Program-made: the position numbers and the translations under genes
In this document: piece by piece, positions 1-5,218 of the stretch
How the letters are laid out: every line of letters begins with the position of its first letter
Position numbering within the stretch: the first letter of the stretch is position 1
NCBI RefSeq assembly: GCF_937976295.1
Contig: NZ_CALJRY010000346.1
Location: 1 to 5,719, forward strand
Source: an uncultured Rothia sp.
GTDB taxonomy: Bacteria > Actinomycetota > Actinomycetes > Actinomycetales > Micrococcaceae
Length of the DNA: 5,719 bases
Reading direction: 5' to 3'
The notes under the pieces: generated by a model
The model's database searches: none
What the model saw: only the letters and a program-made list of their open reading frames with translations
Told to the model about the DNA's origin: nothing

Positions 1-110
1 TGATTGATGAGCAGACCTTCGTGGAGGCTCAGCAGGCAACTGCCGAGTACGACGCCATGAAGTACGACGCTGATCACGCGCTGGAGACTGCGGCGAAGCT
101 GGGCCGTTAG
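1..110 (+). CDS. C-terminal end of an unidentified protein (5' truncated)
   Basis: Only the last 35 residues are inside the window, read from codon position 3 and ending at TAG 108-110. The peptide begins IDEQTFVEAQ and ends ETAAKLGR. It is rich in alanine and acidic residues, with no glycine or proline before the last few residues, so it probably forms an amphipathic helix. No family motif is visible and I do not recognise it. GC-rich third positions and the clean stop support real coding sequence. The last five codons (K-L-G-R-stop) are repeated directly after the stop, so readthrough would add only K-L-G-R before a second TAG. It is co-oriented with the thioesterase gene, but a 389-nt gap and a terminator lie between them, so they are probably not one operon. 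Confidence 0.7.
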   Translation, partial: IDEQTFVEAQQATAEYDAMKYDADHALETAAKLGR

Positions 111-125
111 AAACTGGGCCGTTAG
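96..125 (+). repeat. 15-bp tandem duplication across a stop codon
   Basis: Positions 96-110 (AAGCTGGGCCGTTAG) and 111-125 (AAACTGGGCCGTTAG) differ at one base. Each copy reads K-L-G-R-stop in the same frame. The next six bases, AAGCTG (126-131), look like the start of a third copy. A slipped-strand duplication at the gene end is the simplest explanation. Confidence 0.85.
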
Positions 126-157
126 AAGCTGCGGTTCTGTGCTCTGGGGATTTTGTT

Positions 158-181
158 CCCTGAGACCTTCCCTGGGACCTT
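158..181 (+). repeat. 12-bp tandem repeat, two copies
   Basis: CCCTGAGACCTT (158-169) is followed directly by CCCTGGGACCTT (170-181), with one mismatch. It lies outside any gene. No function is evident, and slippage is the likely origin. Confidence 0.75.
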
Positions 182-343
182 GAGCCGGGTGGTCCGCGGC
201 CATTGCGGGTAATAAACGAAAAATACGGAAAATTTCTGGGATTCCTCGTAATAAAACCGTAAAAATACCGTGGGCTCCCGAAGCGGGTCTATCATAGATA
301 GTGAACCGTATGATCTTGTATGCGTTCAAATGTCTGTGTGTTG

Positions 344-386
344 GATGAGGCTCGAAAGCATCGTAGCTTTCGAGCCTCATCATTTT
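344..386 (+). terminator. Perfect 16-bp stem-loop terminator
   Basis: The left arm GATGAGGCTCGAAAGC (344-359) is the exact reverse complement of the right arm at 366-381, with a 6-nt loop (ATCGTA). On the plus strand the stem is followed by ATTTTAATTT, a moderate U-rich tail, so the orientation is plus. It would end transcription from the upstream gene, or from a short transcript started near position 300, and it insulates the thioesterase gene. The minus-strand side has no comparable T-run. Confidence 0.8.
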
Positions 387-499
387 AATTTCTGAACATA
401 TTTTTAGAGCATTGATCCTAGATATTGTGTTCATTTGTTTTATGTTGTGAATCTGTGCGATTAGCCCGCGCAAAGCGGCGGGGGAGTAGAGTTAAAACC

Positions 500-1033
500 A
501 TGCAAAGTCACGAACAGAACCGCGAAAACACCCCCGAAAAGACCCCTGAAAAGACCCCCGCCCCTGAGTCCGGCACCACCGAACTGCTGGTGCACGTACC
601 CGCCCGCTGGGGCGATATGGACGCCTACGGGCACGTCAACAACGTAGCCATCCTCTCGGTCATGGAAGAAGCCCGCGTGGCGCTCTTCGGCCCGCCGCCG
701 TCCTCTGGCGAGAAGCCGACCGTGGCGCCGCAGCCTCCGATTCCGCTTTTCGACCTGGTTGCCGAGGGCGTGCAGGCGCTCATCGCCGAGCACGGCATCC
801 GCTACCTGGCTCAGCTGCCCTACACCGGTGAGCCCGTGCCGGTGCGCCTGAGCGTGGAGAAGGTCAGCGCCGCATCCGTGCGTATTGGCTACTCGATCCT
901 CTCCCCGGTGGACGGCCGTGAATGCGTGCGCGCTTTTACCGTGCTAGCGTTCTGGGATTCGGTGGCGGGGCGGCTGACTCGGCTGACTCCCGAGCAGCGT
1001 GAACTGCTGAGCTCCTACCTGCCGCAGAAGTAG
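500..1033 (+). CDS. Hotdog-fold acyl-CoA thioesterase (4HBT family)
   Basis: Predicted 177-residue cytoplasmic enzyme that hydrolyses an acyl-CoA thioester to free acid and CoA. The signature is residues 36-48, RWGDMDAYGHVNN, the conserved N-terminal block of the 4HBT/YbgC/FadM-like hotdog family, with D41 at the position of the catalytic aspartate. It is followed by MEEARVALFG (about 53-62), matching the usual E-x-A-R helix. Later segments such as the P-V-P-V-R-L strand and the final F-x-V-L-A-F-W strand fit the hotdog sheet. Residues 1-27 are extra, hydrophilic and contain T-P-E-K repeats. The ATG at 500 is chosen because a purine-rich GGGGAG lies at 481-486, though the 13-nt spacing is long. 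An upstream TTG at 425 is open in frame but would add a Cys/Arg-rich stretch unlike the family. The chain length of the substrate cannot be read from the sequence. Confidence 0.85.
   Translation: MQSHEQNRENTPEKTPEKTPAPESGTTELLVHVPARWGDMDAYGHVNNVAILSVMEEARVALFGPPPSSGEKPTVAPQPPIPLFDLVAEGVQALIAEHGIRYLAQLPYTGEPVPVRLSVEKVSAASVRIGYSILSPVDGRECVRAFTVLAFWDSVAGRLTRLTPEQRELLSSYLPQK
530..559 (+). repeat. 12-bp coding repeat (T-P-E-K) in the thioesterase N-terminus
   Basis: ACCCCCGAAAAG (530-541) and ACCCCTGAAAAG (542-553) encode T-P-E-K twice, and ACCCCC (554-559) begins a third copy. It lies in the non-conserved N-terminal tail ahead of the hotdog domain, so copy-number changes would probably be tolerated. 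Confidence 0.8.
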
Positions 1034-1060
1034 GGGGCGCTCCGCTGTAATACAACGGCA

Positions 1061-1089
1061 TTGAACGGGGTTAAGCGTATGCTTTAAAT
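1061..1089 (+). promoter_or_regulatory. Candidate sigma-70-type promoter for the first lipoprotein
   Basis: TTGAAC (1061-1066) and TTAAAT (1084-1089) are separated by 17 nt. Each hexamer matches 4 of 6 consensus bases. The expected start near 1096 leaves a leader of about 40 nt containing the ribosome binding site GGGAGAG (1123-1129), 6-8 nt before the ATG at 1136. Found by eye only. Confidence 0.45.
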
Positions 1090-1135
1090 ACCTTCTGCAA
1101 AGGGTGCAAAAGGTCTATCACCGGGAGAGATAACG

Positions 1136-2254
1136 ATGTCGTTTCACCACACTCAGGTAGGCTCCGCCGGCTGGGTTCGCCGCACGATGCGCGCCACCGG
1201 TTGCGCCGCCGCCCTGCTCCTCGCCCTGACCGGCTGCTTTGGCGGTTCTCAGAGCGAAAACTCTTCGTCGAGCCCCCGCCCCTCCAGCACGGCTAACCAC
1301 TCGCAGTACCCGCTCCCTTCCGCCACGGCGTCGCCAACGAAGAAGACCGAACCGACCGTCACCGAGACTCGGGTGTCAGCCCCCGCAGAGAGCGCCGAGG
1401 CGAAGGCCTCCGAATCCTCCACACCCGCTGAAGCGAAGGAAACTCCCGCAACGGCCGCAAACCCCACTGCCGCCCAGACGCCTCGTGCACCCGAAAAGGT
1501 GGAGGCTGAGCGCGCCTCCGCCGGTGAGCGTTGCGGACACATTGGCCGCAAGGGCTACCTGAAGACTGGTGCGGAAATCATGGTGCTGCGCGGTACCGTG
1601 GACTGCGCCCACGCCCTGGACGTGCTGACCGAGTACGTCACCACCCCGCGTGCCGACGACAACACGACCCAGCACCGGGTTGCGAAGGTTCAGGACGCCA
1701 CCTGCTACTGGAACCCGCAGTCCGATATGGCTGAGAACCGTCGCGAGGATCGCGGCGCCCCCGAATGCACCATCGGTGAGGATGTCGCCTTTGTGGCGCG
1801 CCTGGAAAATCCGGATGCGCCCCAGATTCCCTTCCTCATGGAGCCCTCCTACTACGATTCCGGTGCCGGCTACTACCGTTTCAAGAGCGACGATGAGCGC
1901 ACCCTCTGCGAGCTGAACCCCGCGGACGGAACCCTGGTGTGCGAGCGCCGCACCGGCGAGCAGACCGGCGACGGTAACGGTGTGGTCGGTCGTACTTTTG
2001 CCGGCCCGGTGGAGGTGACTCGCATGAACTTCCTGACCGGCGCCAGCGAGGTGAATACCGTGGATGAGTCCTCGGCCCTGCACGCGGAAACCACCACCGC
2101 AAACACGAAGATGATGCATGCCCTGGATGTGGTGACTGTGCCCGCTACTGAGGGCAATCAGCTGACCTGCTTCGGCGAGATTGAGACTGGCTCGATCACC
2201 TGCCATGACGGAAACGGCCGCACTATTACGGTGCGTGGCAGGCACGAAGGCTAA
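1136..2254 (+). CDS. Secreted lipoprotein, four-Cys domain plus C-terminal extension
   Basis: 372-residue predicted lipoprotein of unknown function. Residues 1-34 are a signal peptide: a basic n-region with R15-R16, a hydrophobic core AAALLLALTG, and lipobox L31-T32-G33-C34, so C34 should be lipidated. Residues 35-130 are a low-complexity Ser/Thr/Pro/Ala/Glu linker. The outer domain (about 131-225) carries C133, C157, C190 (in T-C-Y-W) and C211 (in A-P-E-C), and matches the domain of the next gene. Residues 226-372 are an extension absent from that paralogue, with C258-x10-C269 and C345-x10-C356. Eight exported cysteines suggest four disulfides. The start is supported by GGGAGAG 6-8 nt upstream; Met18 has no ribosome binding site and would leave a very short n-region. 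The G-x-V-D-C-x-x-A and late Cys-Cys pattern resembles secreted actinobacterial domains I recall, but I cannot name a family. Confidence 0.85.
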   Translation: MSFHHTQVGSAGWVRRTMRATGCAAALLLALTGCFGGSQSENSSSSPRPSSTANHSQYPLPSATASPTKKTEPTVTETRVSAPAESAEAKASESSTPAEAKETPATAANPTAAQTPRAPEKVEAERASAGERCGHIGRKGYLKTGAEIMVLRGTVDCAHALDVLTEYVTTPRADDNTTQHRVAKVQDATCYWNPQSDMAENRREDRGAPECTIGEDVAFVARLENPDAPQIPFLMEPSYYDSGAGYYRFKSDDERTLCELNPADGTLVCERRTGEQTGDGNGVVGRTFAGPVEVTRMNFLTGASEVNTVDESSALHAETTTANTKMMHALDVVTVPATEGNQLTCFGEIETGSITCHDGNGRTITVRGRHEG

Positions 2255-2294
2255 GTGCCCTAGCGGTGCCACCCTGCGGGCTCCTCAGACACCG

Positions 2295-2326
2295 TATAGC
2301 TATCTCACAGGTAGCGTCTATAAAAT
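2295..2326 (+). promoter_or_regulatory. Candidate promoter of the second lipoprotein, with palindrome
   Basis: TATAAAAT at 2319-2326 gives a good -10 element. No convincing -35 lies 16-18 nt upstream. The region between contains TATAGCTA (2295-2302), partly mirrored by TAGC (2312-2315) and CTATA (2318-2322), an imperfect inverted repeat that could bind a regulator across the promoter. Initiation near 2332 would give a leader of about 38 nt. This suggests the second lipoprotein has its own promoter, although readthrough from the first is possible because no clear terminator lies in 2255-2290. Confidence 0.4.
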
Positions 2327-2368
2327 ACACTGGTGAGGAACCCGAACCGATGACGCAGAAAGGTCACC

Positions 2369-3076
2369 ATGCATCCGGCACAGAAGCACTCTACCCAGAC
2401 TTCTACCCATGCTCGTTCTACTACGCTCCGCACCGCTAAGCGCTACAGCCCCGTAGCGCTCGGTGCCACGCTGTTGCTGGCGCTGTCGGCATGCTCCGGA
2501 GGCACCACCACCGCCTCCCCGAGCGCCACCGCAACCCCTAGCCCGAGCGCTACGAGCGCGAAGGCGACCGCTAGCCCCACCCGCACTGTAACGGTCACTG
2601 AAAGCACCCCGACTGCCGGTACTATTCACACCGCCACCGCGGAGGCCACCGTGAGCCCCGGAACCATCACCACCGCAAGCCCCGCGGCGACCGTTCAGGC
2701 GAGCTCCTCCGCATCGGCTAAGGCGAATACCTCGGCTAGGGCTGTGGCGAGTGCGTCGAGCACCGCGAGCCTGTCCAGTTCGGATGTTCAGTCTGCGGGC
2801 GGTAGCTGCGGCAGCATGGACGCCACCGGCTACCTGAAGCACAACGCTACGGTTCAGGTGACCTCCGGTGCGGTGGATTGCCTGTTTGCGCGTGAGCTGA
2901 TCCGCCAGTTTGTGGTGCAGAACCCCGCCGAGGTGACCGATAAGGCGAACGGTGAGCGTACCGTCATGTCGGCGCGCTGCTACTGGAAGCCGGGTGATGG
3001 CGCGGACCGTGCGACCCCCGAGTGCGTGTCCCTGGATGGTGGCAGCACCGTCATTACCGTGAAGCTGACCAACTAG
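2369..3076 (+). CDS. Secreted lipoprotein, compact paralogue with four-Cys domain
   Basis: 235-residue predicted lipoprotein of unknown function. Residues 1-42 are the signal peptide, with a long basic n-region, the core VALGATLLLALSA and lipobox L39-S40-A41-C42. Residues 43-144 form a Ser/Thr/Ala/Pro linker with almost no aromatic residues, probably a flexible, extended tether through the cell wall. The domain at 145-235 holds C147, C171, C204 (in R-C-Y-W) and C219 (in T-P-E-C). It shares with the upstream protein the order C-G, G-Y-L-K, G-x-V-D-C, C-Y-W-x-P, P-E-C, and the intervals 24 and 33 between the first three cysteines are identical. The protein stops where the upstream paralogue continues for about 147 residues. 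AAAGG at 2359-2363 lies 5 nt before the ATG. A role in envelope binding or sensing is only inferred from location. Confidence 0.85.
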   Translation: MHPAQKHSTQTSTHARSTTLRTAKRYSPVALGATLLLALSACSGGTTTASPSATATPSPSATSAKATASPTRTVTVTESTPTAGTIHTATAEATVSPGTITTASPAATVQASSSASAKANTSARAVASASSTASLSSSDVQSAGGSCGSMDATGYLKHNATVQVTSGAVDCLFARELIRQFVVQNPAEVTDKANGERTVMSARCYWKPGDGADRATPECVSLDGGSTVITVKLTN

Positions 3077-3125
3077 TTTACGGCTCACCCCCCCCAAGGT
3101 ACATCCCGCAAGGCACGGGTATTAA

Positions 3126-3172
3126 ACACGAACGCCGCGTTGACGAATAGTTCGTCAACGCGGCGCTTGTGT
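3126..3172. terminator. Bidirectional stem-loop between convergent genes
   Basis: CGCCGCGTTGACGAA (3133-3147) pairs perfectly with 3151-3165 across a 3-nt loop (TAG). With single-base bulges the pairing extends to 3126-3172. It sits 50 nt after the plus-strand lipoprotein stop and 28 nt after the minus-strand SRPBCC stop, so it can serve both. The minus-strand exit reads TTCGTGTTTAAT, richer in T than the plus-strand exit CTTGTGTGT, so termination may be stronger for the minus-strand operon. Confidence 0.8.
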
Positions 3173-3199
3173 GTCGAAGCTATCTCAATCAGCTGGGGG

Positions 3200-3709
3200 T
3201 TAGAGCTCTCCGCGTGCGCGGGCGGCGAGCACATCATCCAGGCGGGCGAAGGTCGAACGCCAGGTGGTGCGCACCTCCTCGTGAACCGAGGCGGGCATGG
3301 GGCCAATCTCAATGACGATGCGGGTGCCGGCTCCCACGCCGTCGGCGGTAATCACGGTTTCGGGGAAGAAACGGTGACGCTGGTACACCAGCACGCTGCC
3401 GGGGTTGCCCAGGTGGTCGGGCAGCTGCTCGGCGTATTCGAGCTCCTTGAACGGTTCAATGCTCAAAAAGCGGCTCTGCAGAATGCATGACACCGAGGGG
3501 TCCACCTCGTTGATCATGGACAGGCGCTGCAGGCCGCCGACGACGGGCTCCACGACAACGTCGGTGGGGCGCACGTGCCAGCCGGCGGGGCCGTACCAGC
3601 GGACCAGCAGCTCGGGGTCCAGGTAGGCGCCGAAGACGTCCTCGACCGGGGCCGCGATTTCGTGATCGAAGACGAGAAGCTCCTCATCGGGAACATGAGT
3701 GATGCTCAT
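3200..3709 (-). CDS. SRPBCC-fold protein, AHSA1-like
   Basis: 169-residue predicted cytoplasmic protein. The N-terminal part has the AHSA1/START-like signature: a beta strand (LLVFDHEI), A-P-V-E-D-V-F at 20-26, then D31-P-E-L-L-V-R-W-Y-G-P at 31-41. The C-terminal T-T-W-R-S-T-F-A-R-L-D-D-V-L segment (148-161) fits the long closing helix over the hydrophobic cavity. This fold binds hydrophobic ligands, and family members range from stress-associated Hsp90-activator homologues to uncharacterised ligand carriers, so a precise role cannot be given. The start is well defined: AGGAG lies 6 nt before the ATG (AGGAGAACCCTATG on the minus strand). The gene begins 32 nt after the tgt stop with no terminator between, so it is probably co-transcribed with tgt. 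The stem-loop at 3126-3172 ends the unit. Confidence 0.85.
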   Translation of the reverse strand: MSITHVPDEELLVFDHEIAAPVEDVFGAYLDPELLVRWYGPAGWHVRPTDVVVEPVVGGLQRLSMINEVDPSVSCILQSRFLSIEPFKELEYAEQLPDHLGNPGSVLVYQRHRFFPETVITADGVGAGTRIVIEIGPMPASVHEEVRTTWRSTFARLDDVLAARARGEL

Positions 3710-3741
3710 AGGGTTCTCCTTAAACGGGTTGAAGAGCGGGT

Positions 3742-5052
3742 TTAGGGCTTCTTGCCGGAGTAGTAGTTGCCGAGGAACTCGTCACGGTACTCGAAGTAGG
3801 TACCGTTCTTGATGGCTTCGCGGGCGTCGTCCACCATACGCACGATGAAACGCTCATTGTGAATGGAGGCGAGGGTCGCCGCCAGACGCTCGTCCGCCTT
3901 GAAGAGGTGACGCAGGTAGGCGCGGGTGTAGTGGGTGCAGGTGTAGCAGTCGCAGCCCTCGTAGATGGGTGAGAAGTCCGCCTTGAAGCGCGCATTGGTG
4001 ATGTTGTAGCGGCCGGTGGGGGAGTAGACGGCGGCGTTGCGTGCCACGCGGGTGGGGGAGACGCAGTCGAAGGTGTCCACGCCGTTTTCGATGCCGACGA
4101 AGATATCGTCGGGTTCGGAGATGCCGAGCAGGTGGCGGGGCTTGGATTCGGGCAGCTCTTCGGCGCACCAGCGCACGATGGTGCCGAGGTTTTCCTTCTC
4201 GAGCGCACCGCCGATGCCGAAGCCGTCAAAAGGCATTGCACCCAAATCCTGGCACGCCTTGCGGCGCAGGTCCTCGTACTGCGCGCCCTGAATGACGCCG
4301 AACAGCGCCTGGTAGGGCTTGCCCACACGCTCTGCGGTCAGGCGCTGGTGCTCAGCGATGCAGCGCAGCGCCCACAGGCGGGTGCGTTCGAGCGCCTCCT
4401 CCTGGTAGCCGCGGGAGTTGTAGAGGGTGGTCAGCTCGTCGAAGGCGAACATGACGTCGGCACCGATCTGGTGCTGAACCTGCATGGACACCTCGGGGGT
4501 GAAGCGGTGAATCGAGCCGTCAATATGCGACTTGAAGTTCACGCCGTCGTCGTCAATGTGGGCGAGGCGTTCCTTGCCCTTTGCCACGTCGTCGTCACCG
4601 AGGGGGCGGCCGTCGGCGCCCTTAGCGTCCGCGACGGTGCCCATGTCGATAACCTTCTTGAAGCCGGAGCCCAGGCTCATGACCTGGAAACCGCCGGAGT
4701 CGGTGAAGGTCGGGCCGTCCCAGTTCATGAAGGCACCCAGGCCGCCTGCTGCGTCGAGGATTTCGGGGCCGGGCTGCAGATACAGGTGGTAGGCGTTGGA
4801 GAGCAGAGCCTGAGCGCCGAGCTCCTTCATGGATTCGGGCAGGACCGCCTTGACGGTTGCCTTGGTGCCCACGGGGGTGAAGGCGGGGGTCTGGATCTGT
4901 CCGTGCGGGGTGGTGATGACACCGGTGCGTCCGCGGAACTGTCCGCCGTTGGCTTCTACACGTTCAGCGCTGGGGGAGGCGGTGTCCGCCAGGCGGCTGG
5001 TGATGGTGAAGCCAAAGTCCTCGGTGGGGAAAGAGTTATCTAGAACGCTCAT
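3742..5052 (-). CDS. tgt: tRNA-guanine transglycosylase
   Basis: 436-residue enzyme that exchanges guanine-34 of GUN-anticodon tRNAs for a queuosine precursor base. By alignment from memory with Zymomonas Tgt: D118 in T-D-S-G-G-F-Q-V is the general acid/base (D102), D205 in F-A-F-D-E is the base-recognition Asp (D156), and D329 in T-F-D-C-V-S-P-T-R is the nucleophile (D280). The zinc site is C367-x-C369-x2-C372 plus H398, with the same 26-residue C-to-H interval as C323-H349. It is longer than the roughly 375-residue enterobacterial enzyme because of an N-terminal lead of about 35 residues and an insertion around 130-165. The pocket motif G-G-L-A/S-V-G-E is replaced by G-G-A-L-E-K-E (281-287). 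The ATG at 5052 is preceded by GAGAGAAG, a weak but adequate ribosome binding site. No other queuosine gene is in the window. The SRPBCC gene follows closely downstream. Confidence 0.96.
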   Translation of the reverse strand: MSVLDNSFPTEDFGFTITSRLADTASPSAERVEANGGQFRGRTGVITTPHGQIQTPAFTPVGTKATVKAVLPESMKELGAQALLSNAYHLYLQPGPEILDAAGGLGAFMNWDGPTFTDSGGFQVMSLGSGFKKVIDMGTVADAKGADGRPLGDDDVAKGKERLAHIDDDGVNFKSHIDGSIHRFTPEVSMQVQHQIGADVMFAFDELTTLYNSRGYQEEALERTRLWALRCIAEHQRLTAERVGKPYQALFGVIQGAQYEDLRRKACQDLGAMPFDGFGIGGALEKENLGTIVRWCAEELPESKPRHLLGISEPDDIFVGIENGVDTFDCVSPTRVARNAAVYSPTGRYNITNARFKADFSPIYEGCDCYTCTHYTRAYLRHLFKADERLAATLASIHNERFIVRMVDDAREAIKNGTYFEYRDEFLGNYYSGKKP

Positions 5053-5105
5053 TCTTCTCTCGATTGTTTGCTTTCCGTCTGAATGTCTACACCCTAGCCT
5101 ACCGG

Positions 5106-5138
5106 AAAACCCCGCCTCTCTTGCCGGAGGCGGGGTTT
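5106..5138 (-). terminator. Intrinsic terminator of the DyP peroxidase gene
   Basis: AAACCCCGCCTC (5107-5118) pairs perfectly with GAGGCGGGGTTT (5127-5138) across an 8-nt loop. Read on the minus strand, the stem ends in GGGGTTTT, a GC-rich stem running into a short T-tract. It lies about 80 nt after the DyP stop and about 54 nt before the tgt start, so it separates the two minus-strand units. The tgt promoter must lie within or just after it. Confidence 0.8.
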
Positions 5139-5146
5139 GCGCGGGT

Positions 5147-5192
5147 ACAGTCGGGCGAGGGCACAGCCGGGCGCGGCTAGGTTCAGCTAGCC
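5147..5192. repeat. Imperfect 16-bp tandem repeat followed by a small hairpin
   Basis: ACAGTCGGGCGAGGGC (5147-5162) and ACAGCCGGGCGCGGCT (5163-5178) match at 12 of 16 positions. Overlapping the second copy, GGCTAG (5175-5180) and CTAGCC (5187-5192) form a 6-bp inverted repeat with a 6-nt loop. Both lie in the 3' UTR of the DyP gene, ahead of its terminator. The hairpin could protect the mRNA 3' end, but nothing shows a function. Confidence 0.5.
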
Positions 5193-5218
5193 GTAGCCAG
5201 CGAAATTAGCCTGCGCAG

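Larger units (their letters stand above)
111..499. other. Long intergenic region with no convincing gene
   Basis: No ORF here has both a good ribosome binding site and coding-like composition. The stretch 205-270 is unusually AT-rich and holds two imperfect copies of a GTAATAAA...AAAAATAC motif (209-228 and 248-270). A short palindrome TCTATCATAGA lies at 288-298, and the terminator stem-loop at 344-381. After it come AT-rich bases (382-446) that should hold the thioesterase promoter, but I could not place a well-spaced -35/-10 pair. The 234 nt between the upstream stop and the stem-loop is long for a 3' UTR, so a small transcript of its own is possible but unproven. Confidence 0.6.

Noticed and set aside
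96..181. CRISPR array or mobile-element ends
   Set aside because: The repeats are directly tandem without spacers, there are no cas or transposase genes, and no long terminal inverted repeats occur anywhere in the window.
425..499. N-terminal extension of the thioesterase from a TTG at 425
   Set aside because: The added 25 residues are Cys/Arg-rich and unlike the family, there is no ribosome binding site before 425, and the ATG at 500 has a purine-rich site upstream.
1175..1237. Tat-dependent export of the first lipoprotein through R15-R16
   Set aside because: V-R-R-T-M-R lacks the usual Ser/Thr before the arginine pair and most of the consensus, so Sec export is more likely.
1376..2272. 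Long minus-strand ORF (298 codons) opposite the first lipoprotein
   Set aside because: It is Gly/His/Val-rich with no recognisable motif. The plus strand has a lipobox, a ribosome binding site and a paralogue. High-GC codon bias creates such antisense open frames.
2255..2290. Terminator after the first lipoprotein
   Set aside because: Only a weak GCCC/GGGC pairing and a 4-bp GGTG/CACC stem are visible, with no T-run.
2318..3097. Minus-strand ORF (259 codons) opposite the second lipoprotein
   Set aside because: Its Gly/Arg/Ala low complexity mirrors the Ser/Thr/Ala linker on the plus strand. It has no family signature, and its start lies in the convergent 3' region.
4132..5043. Plus-strand ORF (303 codons) opposite tgt
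   Set aside because: tgt on the minus strand has every catalytic and zinc residue, so this frame is a composition shadow.
5084..5101. Promoter for tgt using minus-strand TAGGCT, TAGGGT or TAGACA as -10
   Set aside because: All three resemble actinobacterial -10 elements, but none has a recognisable -35 at 16-18 nt, so the promoter position cannot be chosen.
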